The notes beneath the pieces are model-generated. The model was not told the origin of the DNA. It made no database searches and was given only the letters and a program-made list of their open reading frames with translations. From UBA3910 sp964626065 (lineage in GTDB: Bacteria; Bacillota; Limnochordia; Darwinibacteriales; Darwinibacteriaceae), in NCBI GenBank assembly GCA_964626065.1, contig CAZVDE010000017.1, positions 1 through 38,181 on the forward strand: a stretch of 38,181 nt of DNA. The letters are read 5' to 3'. Both the position numbers and the translations under genes were made by a program. This document shows, one piece after another, positions 30,550-38,181 of the stretch; position 1 is the stretch's first letter, and every line of letters begins with the position of its first letter.

Positions 30550-31725
30550 ATGAAGCACTTGATTATCACTAACGGGACGGTCATTACCGATCGGCTGATC
30601 CCGCGGGGGACAGTAGTAGCCTTGGGTGATCGCATCATTTATGTAGGCAGTGAACAAGAAGGGAAAAGGATCCTGAAAGTGGCCGATGAAAACGTTTTTG
30701 AAGTGATCGATGCCAAGGGCAATTACATCGCCCCCGGCCTAATTGATGTGCATATTCATGGTTCTGACGGAGCGGATGTGATGGACGCTACCCCGGAAGC
30801 GATCGGCACAATGGCCCGCTTTTTGGTCAAATACGGCATAGTTGGTTTTCTGCCCAGTACCGTCAGCGCCGATCGGGAAGAAACCCGTTTAGCGGTGCAG
30901 AATGTGGTGGACTACAAAAGTGGCGGTAATGAGGCGGAAGTCTTGGGCATCCATCTTGAGGGCCCCTATCTTAACTTCGAATTCAAGGGTGCCCAGTATG
31001 GGCCGGCTATTCGCCAAGCGGATCTGCAGGAATTGGAACAGCTTTATGAAATTTTAGGCGGCAAATTGAAGCTGATTACAATGGCACCCGAAATGCCCGG
31101 CAGCAAGGAAGCTATCGCTTGGCTGACCAAGCGGGGTGTTACCGTTTCTATGGGGCACAGCGGCGCCAGTTATGAAGAAGCGTCCGAGGCCTTTACCCGG
31201 GGCGTCAGCCATGTTACGCACACCTATAACGGCATGCGCGGCTTACACCACAGAGAACCGGGGGTAGTCGGCGCCGTATTAAGTTCGCAGAGCGTGACTG
31301 CAGAGCTGATCGCCGATTTAATCCATGTTCACCCGGGTGCCATCAGGGTGATGCTGCAGGCGATAGGCACGGAGCGGATTGTACTTGTTTCAGACGCCAT
31401 GCAGGCCACGGGCCTCTCCGATGGGGAATATATTTTGGGCAATTTGACCGTAATCGTTAAAGACGGAATTGCCCGGCTGATCGAGGGCAATTTGGCGAGC
31501 AGCACTTTAACGCTGCTGAAAGCGGTGGAAAACATGGTGACCGCACTGGGTGTCAGCCTGCCCGAGGCTTTCCGCATGGCCAGTCTGAACCCCGCGCAGG
31601 CGATCGGCCTTAAAGACAGGGGCTGGATTAGGGAAGGCAACAGGGCCGATGTGATCATTGTTACCCCCGCTTTCGAGACACGAACAACAATTATCGGGGG
31701 GAAAATAGCTTACAGTAAGGACTAG
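30550..31725 (+). CDS. nagA: N-acetylglucosamine-6-phosphate deacetylase
   Basis: Amidohydrolase of 391 residues that removes acetate from N-acetyl-hexosamine-6-phosphate. Hallmarks: GLIDVHIHGSDGADVMD (metal motif), GIHLEGPYLN with the metal-binding glutamate, SMGHSGASYEEA, HVTHTYNGMRGLHHREPGVVGA and VLVSDAMQATGLSDG with the catalytic aspartate. AAAGGA lies nine bases before the ATG. It opens a run of four same-strand genes after the uronate operon terminator. No nagB or PTS gene is near, so the substrate may be a different N-acetylated phosphosugar. Confidence 0.88.
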   Translation: MKHLIITNGTVITDRLIPRGTVVALGDRIIYVGSEQEGKRILKVADENVFEVIDAKGNYIAPGLIDVHIHGSDGADVMDATPEAIGTMARFLVKYGIVGFLPSTVSADREETRLAVQNVVDYKSGGNEAEVLGIHLEGPYLNFEFKGAQYGPAIRQADLQELEQLYEILGGKLKLITMAPEMPGSKEAIAWLTKRGVTVSMGHSGASYEEASEAFTRGVSHVTHTYNGMRGLHHREPGVVGAVLSSQSVTAELIADLIHVHPGAIRVMLQAIGTERIVLVSDAMQATGLSDGEYILGNLTVIVKDGIARLIEGNLASSTLTLLKAVENMVTALGVSLPEAFRMASLNPAQAIGLKDRGWIREGNRADVIIVTPAFETRTTIIGGKIAYSKD

Positions 31726-31781
31726 AAGCGGCCGACCGCGGGTTATTGGAGGCTGCGGGATTGGCAAATGGGGGGAGTGCG

Positions 31782-33083
31782 GTGACGAAAATAGCGATTA
31801 TTGGTGCGGGCAGCATGTTCACACGGCACATCGCCAGCGATATTATGAGCATTCCGGGCTTGGAAAAGGGCATTATTGCTTTGGTGGATATCGATGGCGA
31901 AAGGCTCAAACTCGCGCAGCGGCTCGTTGAAATGGTTAGGGAAAGACTGGGCCGCGATTGGGTTATTCAAGCTTCTACCGATCGCCGGGAGGTAATGGGG
32001 GATTCGGACTTTATTATTAACCAAATCGAAGTACACGGTTTGGAGACTGTGCAATTAGAGTATGAAATTCCGCTGAAATACGGGCTGCAGCAGTGCATCG
32101 GTGATACGATGGGCCCGGGCGGGCTGTTCAAAACACTGCGCACCCTGCCCGCCTGGGTCGAAATTCTCAGGGATGCGGAAGAGCTGGCGCCCGGCAGCAC
32201 CATCTTAAATTACACAAACCCCATGTCCGCCATTACGCTGGCTGCCGTTAGGCTGACCGAGCTGCCCGTTGTGGGCCTCTGCCACTCGGTGCAGGGGACG
32301 AGCCGGCTTTTAGCGGACTATCTGGAAGTGCCCTACGAAGAATTAAGGTGGGATTGCGCCGGAATCAACCATATGGCTTGGTTTACAACACTGAAGCATC
32401 AAGGCCGCGACCAATACCCCCGCTTAAAGGAAAAAACGCGGGATGGGGAATTTTTGGCCAAAGATCCGGTGCGCCTGGACGCTTTGAACTACCTAGGTTA
32501 CTTTGTCACTGAATCAAGCGGCCATTTCTCCGAATATGTCCCCTACTACCGCAAAAGGCAGGATTTAATCGATCTCCACTGCAGCAGTGGTTATAATGGG
32601 GCGACCGGGTTTTATGCCGAGAACTGGCCCACTTGGCGAGCAAATACTGATCGGGCCATTCGGGAGTTGGTTGCGGGTGAGCGCGAACTGCAACTAAAAG
32701 CCAGCAGCGAATACGCGGCCGTAATTATGGAGGCCATTTTGGCGAACAAGCCCACCGTTATTTACGGTAACGTGCTAAATACCGGGTTGATTGATAATTT
32801 GCCTCAGGACGGCATTGTGGAGGTGGCCTGTTTAGTTGACGGCAGTGGCATTCAACCCACCCACTTCGGCAGATTGCCGGAGCATTTGGCTGCGCTCAAT
32901 AAGAGCAACATGTCCTTTTTCGATTTGGCCGTAACTGCTTTTTTGGAAAAGGATCGAGAAATGGCGCTGCACGCTTTGATGATCGATCCGCTTACGGCAG
33001 CCGTTTGTTCCTTGCATGAGATTAAAGCTATGTTCTTTGAACTTTACACAGCCGAAAAGGAGTATATCGCGGAGTTAAAATAA
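31782..33083 (+). CDS. Glycoside hydrolase family 4 (alpha-galactosidase/alpha-galacturonidase type)
   Basis: NAD- and metal-dependent glycosidase of 433 residues. The GTG at 31782 is chosen because GGGGGAG lies four bases upstream; the open frame begins 12 codons earlier without support. The N-terminal dinucleotide fold starts KIAIIGAGSMFTRHI; DFIINQIEVHG and ILNYTNPMSAIT follow. The metal/specificity motif is CHSVQG, seen in MelA-type alpha-galactosidases and, as I recall, in LplD alpha-galacturonidase, rather than CDMP (alpha-glucosidases). NHMAWF adds the second metal-binding histidine. Next to uronate genes, galacturonidase activity is attractive but unproven. It follows nagA by 56 bases. 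Confidence 0.87.
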   Translation: MTKIAIIGAGSMFTRHIASDIMSIPGLEKGIIALVDIDGERLKLAQRLVEMVRERLGRDWVIQASTDRREVMGDSDFIINQIEVHGLETVQLEYEIPLKYGLQQCIGDTMGPGGLFKTLRTLPAWVEILRDAEELAPGSTILNYTNPMSAITLAAVRLTELPVVGLCHSVQGTSRLLADYLEVPYEELRWDCAGINHMAWFTTLKHQGRDQYPRLKEKTRDGEFLAKDPVRLDALNYLGYFVTESSGHFSEYVPYYRKRQDLIDLHCSSGYNGATGFYAENWPTWRANTDRAIRELVAGERELQLKASSEYAAVIMEAILANKPTVIYGNVLNTGLIDNLPQDGIVEVACLVDGSGIQPTHFGRLPEHLAALNKSNMSFFDLAVTAFLEKDREMALHALMIDPLTAAVCSLHEIKAMFFELYTAEKEYIAELK

Positions 33084-33099
33084 GAAGGGGGCGGCTGCA

Positions 33100-34137
33100 G
33101 TGCAGGATCTTAAATTGTCCGAGTTCAGACCCGAAAGCGAATTGGTAGTGCCCAGAACGGAAATTACCAAGCCCAAATTTCCCGTTATTGATATGCACAC
33201 CCATTTTGGGCCTTTAGTTTTAGGCGATCAGTTCTACGAGTGCTATGACACGGCGGCAGAGGTGGAAAAATTCAAAGCCTGCGGTATAACTAAGGTGGTA
33301 GCTCAGGAAAACGTTTGGGGAAAGACGCTCGATCAGCTTTTAGAAAAGATCCACCCTTTCGGCGATTTTATCAGTATTTACGGCTCACTGGATGTGGCTA
33401 AATTAGATCAGCCCGATTTTGAAAGCTATGTGCAGCGCATTTTGCCGAAGGCACAAGCAAAAGGTGTGCGGGGTTTGAAATTCTGGAAAGACATTGGCCT
33501 GGAGAAAAAGGACAAGGAGGGTAATTACCTTAGAATAGACGATGAACGGCTCGGAGTAATTTGGGCCACCGCCGCGGAGCTCAATCTGCCCGTCCTTTTG
33601 CACATCGCCGATCCGGTGGCCTTCTTTAAACCGATAGGCCCCGGCAATGAGCGCTGCGAAGAACTGGCCAGGGTTCCCGCCTGGTCTTTTTGCAAACCGG
33701 GGCTCTTCACATTTGCGGAACTAATGGAGCAGCAGGTAAATTTGCTGCGCAATAATCCTGCCACAACCTTTGTTATTGCCCACGTGGCTTCATATGCGGA
33801 AAACTTGGGCCAAGTCAGCCGATGGCTTGATGCTTTTCCTAATTTGTACATTGATTTTGCCGCTCGGTTAGGCGAAATAGGCAGGGCGCCCTATACTGCC
33901 CGCAAATTCTTTTTAGATCACCAAGACCAAATCTTCTTCGGCAGCGACGCTACCGCGGGGTACCCACTTAATTATGCACCTTACTTTGAGTTTTTGGAAA
34001 CCCGCAACGAATACTTCGACTATTCGAGCGCCGAAATACCCCCGCAGGGCCGCTGGAAGATCTACGGGATTGGTTTGGAAGACGGGGTGCTTGGGAAAAT
34101 CTACTATCAAAATGCAGAAAGGGTGCTGGGTTTGTAG
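33100..34137 (+). CDS. Amidohydrolase_2 family protein of unknown substrate
   Basis: TIM-barrel metal hydrolase of 345 residues. The HxH motif is in VIDMHTHFG (His33, His35), a further His in PVLLHIADP, another in FVIAHVASYAEN, and the terminal Asp in IFFGSDATAGYP, so the metal site looks complete. The C-terminal 60 residues (RWKIYGIGLEDGVLGKIYYQNAERVLGL) are typical of the family. Relatives act on lactones, decarboxylate aromatic acids or are unknown. The GTG start has AGAAGGGGG about nine bases upstream and lies 16 bases after the GH4 stop, so the two are cotranscribed. Confidence 0.85.
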   Translation: MQDLKLSEFRPESELVVPRTEITKPKFPVIDMHTHFGPLVLGDQFYECYDTAAEVEKFKACGITKVVAQENVWGKTLDQLLEKIHPFGDFISIYGSLDVAKLDQPDFESYVQRILPKAQAKGVRGLKFWKDIGLEKKDKEGNYLRIDDERLGVIWATAAELNLPVLLHIADPVAFFKPIGPGNERCEELARVPAWSFCKPGLFTFAELMEQQVNLLRNNPATTFVIAHVASYAENLGQVSRWLDAFPNLYIDFAARLGEIGRAPYTARKFFLDHQDQIFFGSDATAGYPLNYAPYFEFLETRNEYFDYSSAEIPPQGRWKIYGIGLEDGVLGKIYYQNAERVLGL

Positions 34138-34159
34138 CCCTTTCGGGAAGGAGAGAGGC

Positions 34160-34987
34160 ATGCGTTTGCAGATTTTAGGCAGTGGAGCGGCGGAGGGCTG
34201 GCCCGCGGTATTCTGCGGCTGCACGGCCTGCCGCAGAGCAAGGGAGTTAGGGGGCAAAAACATCCGCACCAGATCGGGTGCCCAATTGGGAGCCCGGCAC
34301 AAGATTGATTTCTCCTGCGATTCCTTCTCCCAGGCTTTAAGGCATCGTTTGGATTGGACAAAACTGGAACATCTTTTTTTCACCCACGCCCATAACGACC
34401 ACTTTTATCCCGCTGAAATCAAGATGCGGCGCGCAGGCTATGCCCATCCGGCCCCGGGTAGGGAAGAAAAACGCCTCTTAAATATTTACGGAGATGCTTT
34501 AATCCACCGCGGGCTGACTGATGTGCTGCCCGATTTGGCGGAAGCGGGCGCGGTGTTTCACGAACTGACTCCCATGCAACCAATTCAAGCGGGGCCGGTA
34601 ACGGCGGTGCCGCTGCCCGCCAATCATATGCGGGGCAGCGCCTTCATCTATTTGTTCACACAAAACGATAAAACACTCTTATATGCCTTAGACACCGGTT
34701 GGCTGCCGGAAGAAACCTGGGCTTATCTCGCGCAGGGGCCTGTTTTAAACTGCGTTGTTTTGGATGCCACTTACGGGCCTAATGCGGGCTGCGGCGGGCA
34801 TCTGGGCCTGGCGGAGGTAATCAAGGCGAAAGAAAAAATGACCGCACTGGGCCTCGTGACCGCAAGTTCCCTTGTGCTTGCCAATCATTTTTCCCACAAT
34901 GGCGGGCTGCTGCACCACGAATTGGAAGAATTGCTGAACCCCCACGGGATTATCGCTGCCTATGATGGGCTCATGCTAGAGTTTTGA
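34160..34987 (+). CDS. PhnP-like metallo-beta-lactamase fold phosphodiesterase/hydrolase
   Basis: Protein of 275 residues from the ATG at 34160 (AAGGAG six bases upstream; the longer frame runs within the previous gene). The start LQILGSGAAEGWPAVFCGCTACRRA carries the CxCxxC cluster of PhnP-type enzymes. The metal motif FTHAHNDHFYPAE is near residue 74, followed by ANHMRGSAF, YALDTGWLPEE and NHFSHNGG. PhnP acts on cyclic ribose phosphates in phosphonate use, but no phn genes are near; relatives in sugar loci are uncharacterised. Last gene of the nagA-GH4-amidohydrolase run. Confidence 0.85.
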   Translation: MRLQILGSGAAEGWPAVFCGCTACRRARELGGKNIRTRSGAQLGARHKIDFSCDSFSQALRHRLDWTKLEHLFFTHAHNDHFYPAEIKMRRAGYAHPAPGREEKRLLNIYGDALIHRGLTDVLPDLAEAGAVFHELTPMQPIQAGPVTAVPLPANHMRGSAFIYLFTQNDKTLLYALDTGWLPEETWAYLAQGPVLNCVVLDATYGPNAGCGGHLGLAEVIKAKEKMTALGLVTASSLVLANHFSHNGGLLHHELEELLNPHGIIAAYDGLMLEF

Positions 34988-35073
34988 TTAGTTATTGATC
35001 AGTGCCCCGGCCTGATTTCACTCGGATTTTACCTCTCCTGCGGGCAGGAAAACACCCTTTACATAAAAAACTT

Positions 35074-35102
35074 TTGATATAGGCTTTAGAATATAGTAAA
35101 AT
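35074..35102 (+). promoter_or_regulatory. Promoter of nfnAB
   Basis: -35 TTGATA (35074-35079), 17-bp spacer, -10 TAAAAT (35097-35102), about 36 bases before nfnA. Confidence 0.7.
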
Positions 35103-35138
35103 AGTGGTGTACTATCTTTCAGGTGAGGAGAAAAGCCC

Positions 35139-35966
35139 ATGTTTCCTATTTTAAATAAAGAACTATTGGCCCCTGCCATCTATCGCCTGCGGGTTAAAGC
35201 GCCCCTGATTGCCCAAAGGGCGCGGGCGGGCAATTTTGTTATCCTGCGCTTAGATGAAACAAGTGAGCGCATCCCCATCACGATTGCCGGCCATGATCCT
35301 CGGGCAGGCACGCTGGATTTGGTGATCCAAGCGGTGGGTAAAAGCACCGAGGATCTGTGCAGCCTTAAACCCGGTGCTGCCCTCCGCGATGTGTTAGGGC
35401 CTTTGGGCGAAGCGGTGGAAGTGCGGGGCGAGAAAAATGTGATCGGCATCTGCGGCGGTATCGGTGCTGCCCCCATCCTTCCTGTCCTTGAGGCGTATCA
35501 CGCGCAGGGGGCACGCATCACCACGATTTTTGGCGCCCGTTCGGCCGACTTATTTGTCTTAAAAGAAGAGCTGCGGGCAATCAGCGATCAGCTGATTTAC
35601 ACCACGGATGACGGCAGCCTAGGTAGGCGCGGTTTGGTGACCGAGCCGCTGGAAGAACTGCTGCAGCGGGGCCAAATATTTGACCGGGCAGTTGCCATCG
35701 GGCCTGCACCCATGATGCGCGCCGTATGTAAAGTCACGGAAAAATATGCTCTGCCTACCATCGTCAGCCTCAATGCCATCATGATTGACGGCACGGGCAT
35801 GTGCGGAGGCTGTCGGGTGACGGTTGCCGGCGAAACGAAATTCACCTGCGTAGAAGGGCCCTGTTTTGACGGGCACCGCGTTGATTTCGACAGTTTGATT
35901 TTACGCCAAGCCTTTTATCGCCAACAGGAACAAGAAGCGGTGCAGACGAGAGGAGCTGAAAGGTAA
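35139..35966 (+). CDS. nfnA: NfnA-type ferredoxin:NADP oxidoreductase small subunit
   Basis: Flavin- and iron-sulfur subunit of 275 residues. An FAD-binding beta barrel (about 1-98, with ERIPITIAGHDPRAGTLDLVIQ) is followed by an NAD-binding domain (ICGGIGAAPILPVLEAY near 104) and a C-terminal [2Fe-2S] site (GTGMCGGCRV, Cys222 and Cys225, with Cys237 and Cys242). This is the pattern of NfnA/SudB and of the dihydroorotate dehydrogenase electron-transfer subunit; the next gene decides for NfnAB/SudAB. NfnAB couples NADH and reduced ferredoxin to NADP reduction (or the reverse) by electron bifurcation, common in anaerobes. AGGTGAGG precedes the ATG. Confidence 0.9.
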   Translation: MFPILNKELLAPAIYRLRVKAPLIAQRARAGNFVILRLDETSERIPITIAGHDPRAGTLDLVIQAVGKSTEDLCSLKPGAALRDVLGPLGEAVEVRGEKNVIGICGGIGAAPILPVLEAYHAQGARITTIFGARSADLFVLKEELRAISDQLIYTTDDGSLGRRGLVTEPLEELLQRGQIFDRAVAIGPAPMMRAVCKVTEKYALPTIVSLNAIMIDGTGMCGGCRVTVAGETKFTCVEGPCFDGHRVDFDSLILRQAFYRQQEQEAVQTRGAER

Positions 35967-37402
35967 TGGCTCAAGCGATAAAATCCAGGGCGGTAATGCC
36001 CACGCTGGACGCTGCCCGGAGGCGGCACACCTTTGCGGAAGTAACTTTGGGGCTGGAGCCGTCAAGCGCGGTGGTAGAAGCCCGCCGCTGCCTGAACTGC
36101 AAGGCCAAGCCCTGCGTGCGGGGCTGCCCCGTTGGTGTGGCCATTCCCGAGTTTCTCCGCCTGATTGCTCAGGGCGAGTTTGCCGCGGCTGAAGCTAAAA
36201 TTAAAGAAACGAACAGCCTGCCCGCGGTGTGCGGCAGGGTGTGCCCCCAGGAGAGCCAGTGCGAAAAACGCTGTGTTTTAAAAAGAATGGGCCAGCCCAT
36301 TGCCATCGGCATGCTGGAACGCTTTGCCGCCGATTATGTACGCCAAGCGAGAATCGACAGAAGCCCGCAGAGGGCTGTAACAGGCAGTAAAGAGCAGATC
36401 GCGGTCATCGGTTCCGGGCCCGCGGGCTTAAGCTGTGCGGCCGAGTTGGCCAAGGAAGGTTACCGAGTTCACATCTTCGAGGCGCTGCACGCGGCAGGGG
36501 GTGTGCTGCGCTACGGCATTCCCGAATTTAGGCTGCCCACCGAGGTTGTGGATCAAGAAATAGAATATCTGGAAGCACTGGGCGTTAAGATTTTCACCAA
36601 TACTGCGGTGGGCCTGACAGTTGATTTGCGGGACATGCTGGCCGACGGCCAATACGCGGCCGCCTTTATTGCCACCGGCGCGGGCTTACCTTATTTTCTC
36701 CATATTCCCGGGGAGGACTTAAACGGAGTTTACAGCGCCAATGAATTCTTGACCCGCACCAATCTCATGAAGGCTTATCTTTTCCCCAAATATTCCACCC
36801 CCATTCATTTGGGCGAACAGGTGGCGGTAATCGGCGCGGGCAATGTGGCTATGGATGCGGCCCGCACCGCCTTGAGGCTGGGGGCAAAAAAGGTCCACAT
36901 CGTTTATCGCAGGGACCGCCAAGATATGCCCGCCCGCTTAGAGGAAATTGAACACGCTCGGGAGGAAGGTGTTGAGTTTGTCCTGCTATCTGCACCAAAA
37001 CGGATCCTGGGTGACGAGCGCGGTTACGTGCGGGCCTTGGAGTGCTTGAAAACCGAATTACGGGAGGATGGAGAGGCGCAGAGGCTTACGCCGAGAGAAA
37101 TTGAGGATTCTGAATTTGTCTTGGACGTGCAGACAATTGTGATTGCCGTGGGCCAGGGTGCCAATCCCCTTTTAACGCGCAGGCTGCCCGGTTTGGAATT
37201 AAACGAGGACGGCACCATTGCAGTCCATGATCGGTTCGGCGCCACTTCAATTCCCCGGATCTGGGCGGGCGGAGATGCTGTCACCGGTGCCGCGGTGGTC
37301 ATTACCGCCATGGGGGCGGGGAAAAGGGCGGCAGAGGGCATACACAATTACCTGCAGGCGCAAGGGCACAGCGGGCAAAAAAAGGCCGAGGGGGTGTCAT
37401 AA
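35966..37402 (+). CDS. nfnB: NfnB-type large subunit (glutamate synthase small-subunit-like)
   Basis: Iron-sulfur flavoprotein of 478 residues. Two N-terminal cysteine clusters (Cys42, 45, 50, 54 in RCLNCKAKPCVRGC, and Cys89, 93, 99, 103 in VCGRVCPQESQCEKRC) bind [4Fe-4S]. The FAD motif IGSGPAGLSCAAELA is near 148 and the NADP motif VIGAGNVAMDAARTAL near 290, with GGDAVTGAAVVITAMGAGKRAA at the end. The start overlaps the nfnA stop by one base (TAATG). Homotetrameric glutamate synthase GltA is the nearest alternative, but pairing with nfnA favours NfnB. It could supply or consume NADPH together with 6-phosphogluconate dehydrogenase. Confidence 0.9.
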   Translation: MAQAIKSRAVMPTLDAARRRHTFAEVTLGLEPSSAVVEARRCLNCKAKPCVRGCPVGVAIPEFLRLIAQGEFAAAEAKIKETNSLPAVCGRVCPQESQCEKRCVLKRMGQPIAIGMLERFAADYVRQARIDRSPQRAVTGSKEQIAVIGSGPAGLSCAAELAKEGYRVHIFEALHAAGGVLRYGIPEFRLPTEVVDQEIEYLEALGVKIFTNTAVGLTVDLRDMLADGQYAAAFIATGAGLPYFLHIPGEDLNGVYSANEFLTRTNLMKAYLFPKYSTPIHLGEQVAVIGAGNVAMDAARTALRLGAKKVHIVYRRDRQDMPARLEEIEHAREEGVEFVLLSAPKRILGDERGYVRALECLKTELREDGEAQRLTPREIEDSEFVLDVQTIVIAVGQGANPLLTRRLPGLELNEDGTIAVHDRFGATSIPRIWAGGDAVTGAAVVITAMGAGKRAAEGIHNYLQAQGHSGQKKAEGVS

Positions 37403-37557
37403 GAGGAAAATAGGCTGCGTTCCAATATAATGAAACCACCTGCACTGCGAAATACTATGTTTAAGTCGGCGGCAGAAACATTTTTTCCCAATAAACAAGG
37501 TTTTTGCCCCGAAAAACAGAAGATAACGGTGCAAACAAGAACACGGAGGTGGTTTTA

Positions 37558-37842
37558 GTGGCCGAAAAAGGAACGGAACCAAGGAGAGTTATGACTTGGG
37601 GTAAGGGCGAAACGACCAAGTACGTGCCCAAGGCGCTGATCATCGCAGGCTGGGTGTGTGTTTTCTTGACTTACATTTTGGCCATCCCGTTCTTCAGCGC
37701 TTTAGCCGTGTGGGTGGCTTTGGCGCTGTCCATTGTGCTGATCCGTGATGAAAACAAAACCGGAAAAATCAATGGTTGGATCCTTTTAACGCTAGCCGCA
37801 CTGAAAATATTGGCCATGCTGGTTTACATGTTCGCCTATTAG
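37558..37842 (+). CDS. Small membrane protein of unknown function
   Basis: 94 residues from the GTG at 37558, five bases after GGAGGTGG; the open frame extends upstream to 37504 without a ribosome site. A charged, soluble start (about 25 residues) is followed by three hydrophobic segments (ALIIAGWVCVFLTYILAIPF, ALAVWVALALSIVLI and WILLTLAALKILAMLVYMF) separated by short charged turns including RDENKTGK. No family recognised. The 155 bases between nfnB and this gene hold a possible TATAAT (37426-37431) without a matching -35 and nothing else clear. Confidence 0.65.
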   Translation: MAEKGTEPRRVMTWGKGETTKYVPKALIIAGWVCVFLTYILAIPFFSALAVWVALALSIVLIRDENKTGKINGWILLTLAALKILAMLVYMFAY

Positions 37843-37901
37843 GGCAAAAGAATTAATTTTAACGTTTAAACATACAGGTGATTGGAAAATTACGGAGAAC
37901 T

Positions 37902-37925
37902 CCCCCTTTATACAAAAAAAGGGGG
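37902..37925 (+). promoter_or_regulatory. Hairpin that would hide the ribosome site of the last gene
   Basis: CCCCCTTT (37902-37909) pairs with AAAGGGGG (37918-37925), the latter being the probable ribosome binding site of the lipoprotein gene at 37933. No T run follows, so it is not a standard terminator. Confidence 0.45.
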
Positions 37926-37932
37926 CGTTGCT

Positions 37933-38181
37933 TTGAAAAGAATAAGGCTGCTCAGTTTAGTGCTTTTGGTTGTACTTCTCACCGGCTGTTTAAGTCCGCG
38001 CATTGACGTCACGATTAAACCCAATCCCATTATAGTCACGGCCGGGATGGGGGAAACGGAAGAAATATCGTTAGTCTTTAAGATGAAAGGTTTTAGTCTG
38101 GGCTACACGCTCAAAGAAGTATTAGTTACTTTAATGGATGAAGAAGGGGACGAAAAGGTTACCAAGACGTTTGATTTAGAG
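37933..38181 (+). CDS. Lipoprotein, 3' end cut by the window
   Basis: 83 codons are open from the TTG at 37933 to the window edge, preceded by AAAGGGGG. The product starts MKRIRLLSLVLLVVLLTGC, a standard lipoprotein signal with lipobox LTGC and the lipidated cysteine at 19. The mature part visible (about 64 residues) is beta-like and acidic: IDVTIKPNPIIVTAGMGETEEISLVFKMKG, resembling an immunoglobulin-like fold domain. Function unknown. It may be cotranscribed with the small membrane protein gene 90 bases upstream. Confidence 0.7.
   Translation, partial: MKRIRLLSLVLLVVLLTGCLSPRIDVTIKPNPIIVTAGMGETEEISLVFKMKGFSLGYTLKEVLVTLMDEEGDEKVTKTFDLE

Noticed and set aside
1..38181. Mobile elements, prophage, CRISPR arrays, tRNA or rRNA genes
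   Set aside because: No transposase or integrase frames, no regularly spaced repeats and no tRNA-like arms or rRNA sequence were recognised by eye; a tRNA or Rfam scan was not possible.

Overview
The window looks like chromosomal DNA of a Gram-positive-type Firmicute (Bacillota), probably a clostridial or Limnochordia-like lineage. The grounds are near-perfect sigma-A promoters (TTGACA, 17 bp, TATAAT), strong AGGAGG ribosome sites, frequent GTG and TTG starts, the gene content (DUF134 with DUF5320, lipoprotein PotD, Tex, YigZ, NfnAB) and moderate G+C. No ribosomal RNA, tRNA, CRISPR array, transposase, integrase or phage gene was seen. The lineage is inference, not a database result.

Layout, left half. 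A truncated MacB/FtsX-type permease (1-1109) and a small membrane-anchored protein (1173-1754, minus) converge on a bidirectional terminator. A complete polyamine ABC transporter operon potABCD follows (1931-5737), then tex on the minus strand, yigZ, a YgcG-type TPM protein with lemA, ilvE, a small membrane protein, OsmC, a nitroreductase, a PfkB-fold protein that has lost its catalytic residues (13179-14114), and an unknown protein (14266-15024). Next come a gene-free stretch with a perfect promoter that may make a structured RNA (about 15066-15302), the DUF134/DUF5320 pair under a promoter carrying two copies of a GGGCATATGYC dyad, a chemoreceptor, a methyltransferase with a DUF4097 protein, and an XRE regulator with a long decapeptide-repeat tail.

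Layout, right half. At 20678-21037 lies a gene that ordinary ORF calling would break: an ArsC/Spx/YusI-family protein with an in-frame TGA exactly where the first cysteine of the redox CxxC motif belongs, followed by a hairpin placed like a bacterial SECIS. It is best read as a selenoprotein (UxxC). It is followed by a UPF0173 hydrolase.

From 21941 to 30360 runs a hexuronate catabolism locus: a uronate-isomerase-like protein, tagaturonate/fructuronate epimerase UxaE, an SDR fructuronate reductase, a LarA-type nickel-dependent racemase/epimerase with conserved nickel-pincer residues, a PfkB sugar kinase, 6-phosphogluconate dehydrogenase and a GntR regulator. The usual mannonate dehydratase, KDG and KDPG enzymes are absent. 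The gene order fits a different route: uronate to fructuronate to D-mannonate to D-gluconate (C2 epimerisation by the LarA homologue) to 6-phosphogluconate to ribulose-5-phosphate plus CO2. This is the strongest candidate for a new metabolic system here. The promoter of the second transcription unit carries two TGTATACA palindromes 21 bp apart, the likely GntR operators.

The region 30550-34987 holds a second carbohydrate unit (NagA-type deacetylase, GH4 glycosidase, amidohydrolase, PhnP-like metallo-beta-lactamase fold protein) of unknown substrate. The window ends with nfnAB (electron-bifurcating ferredoxin:NADP oxidoreductase), a small membrane protein and the start of a lipoprotein gene cut by the window edge.
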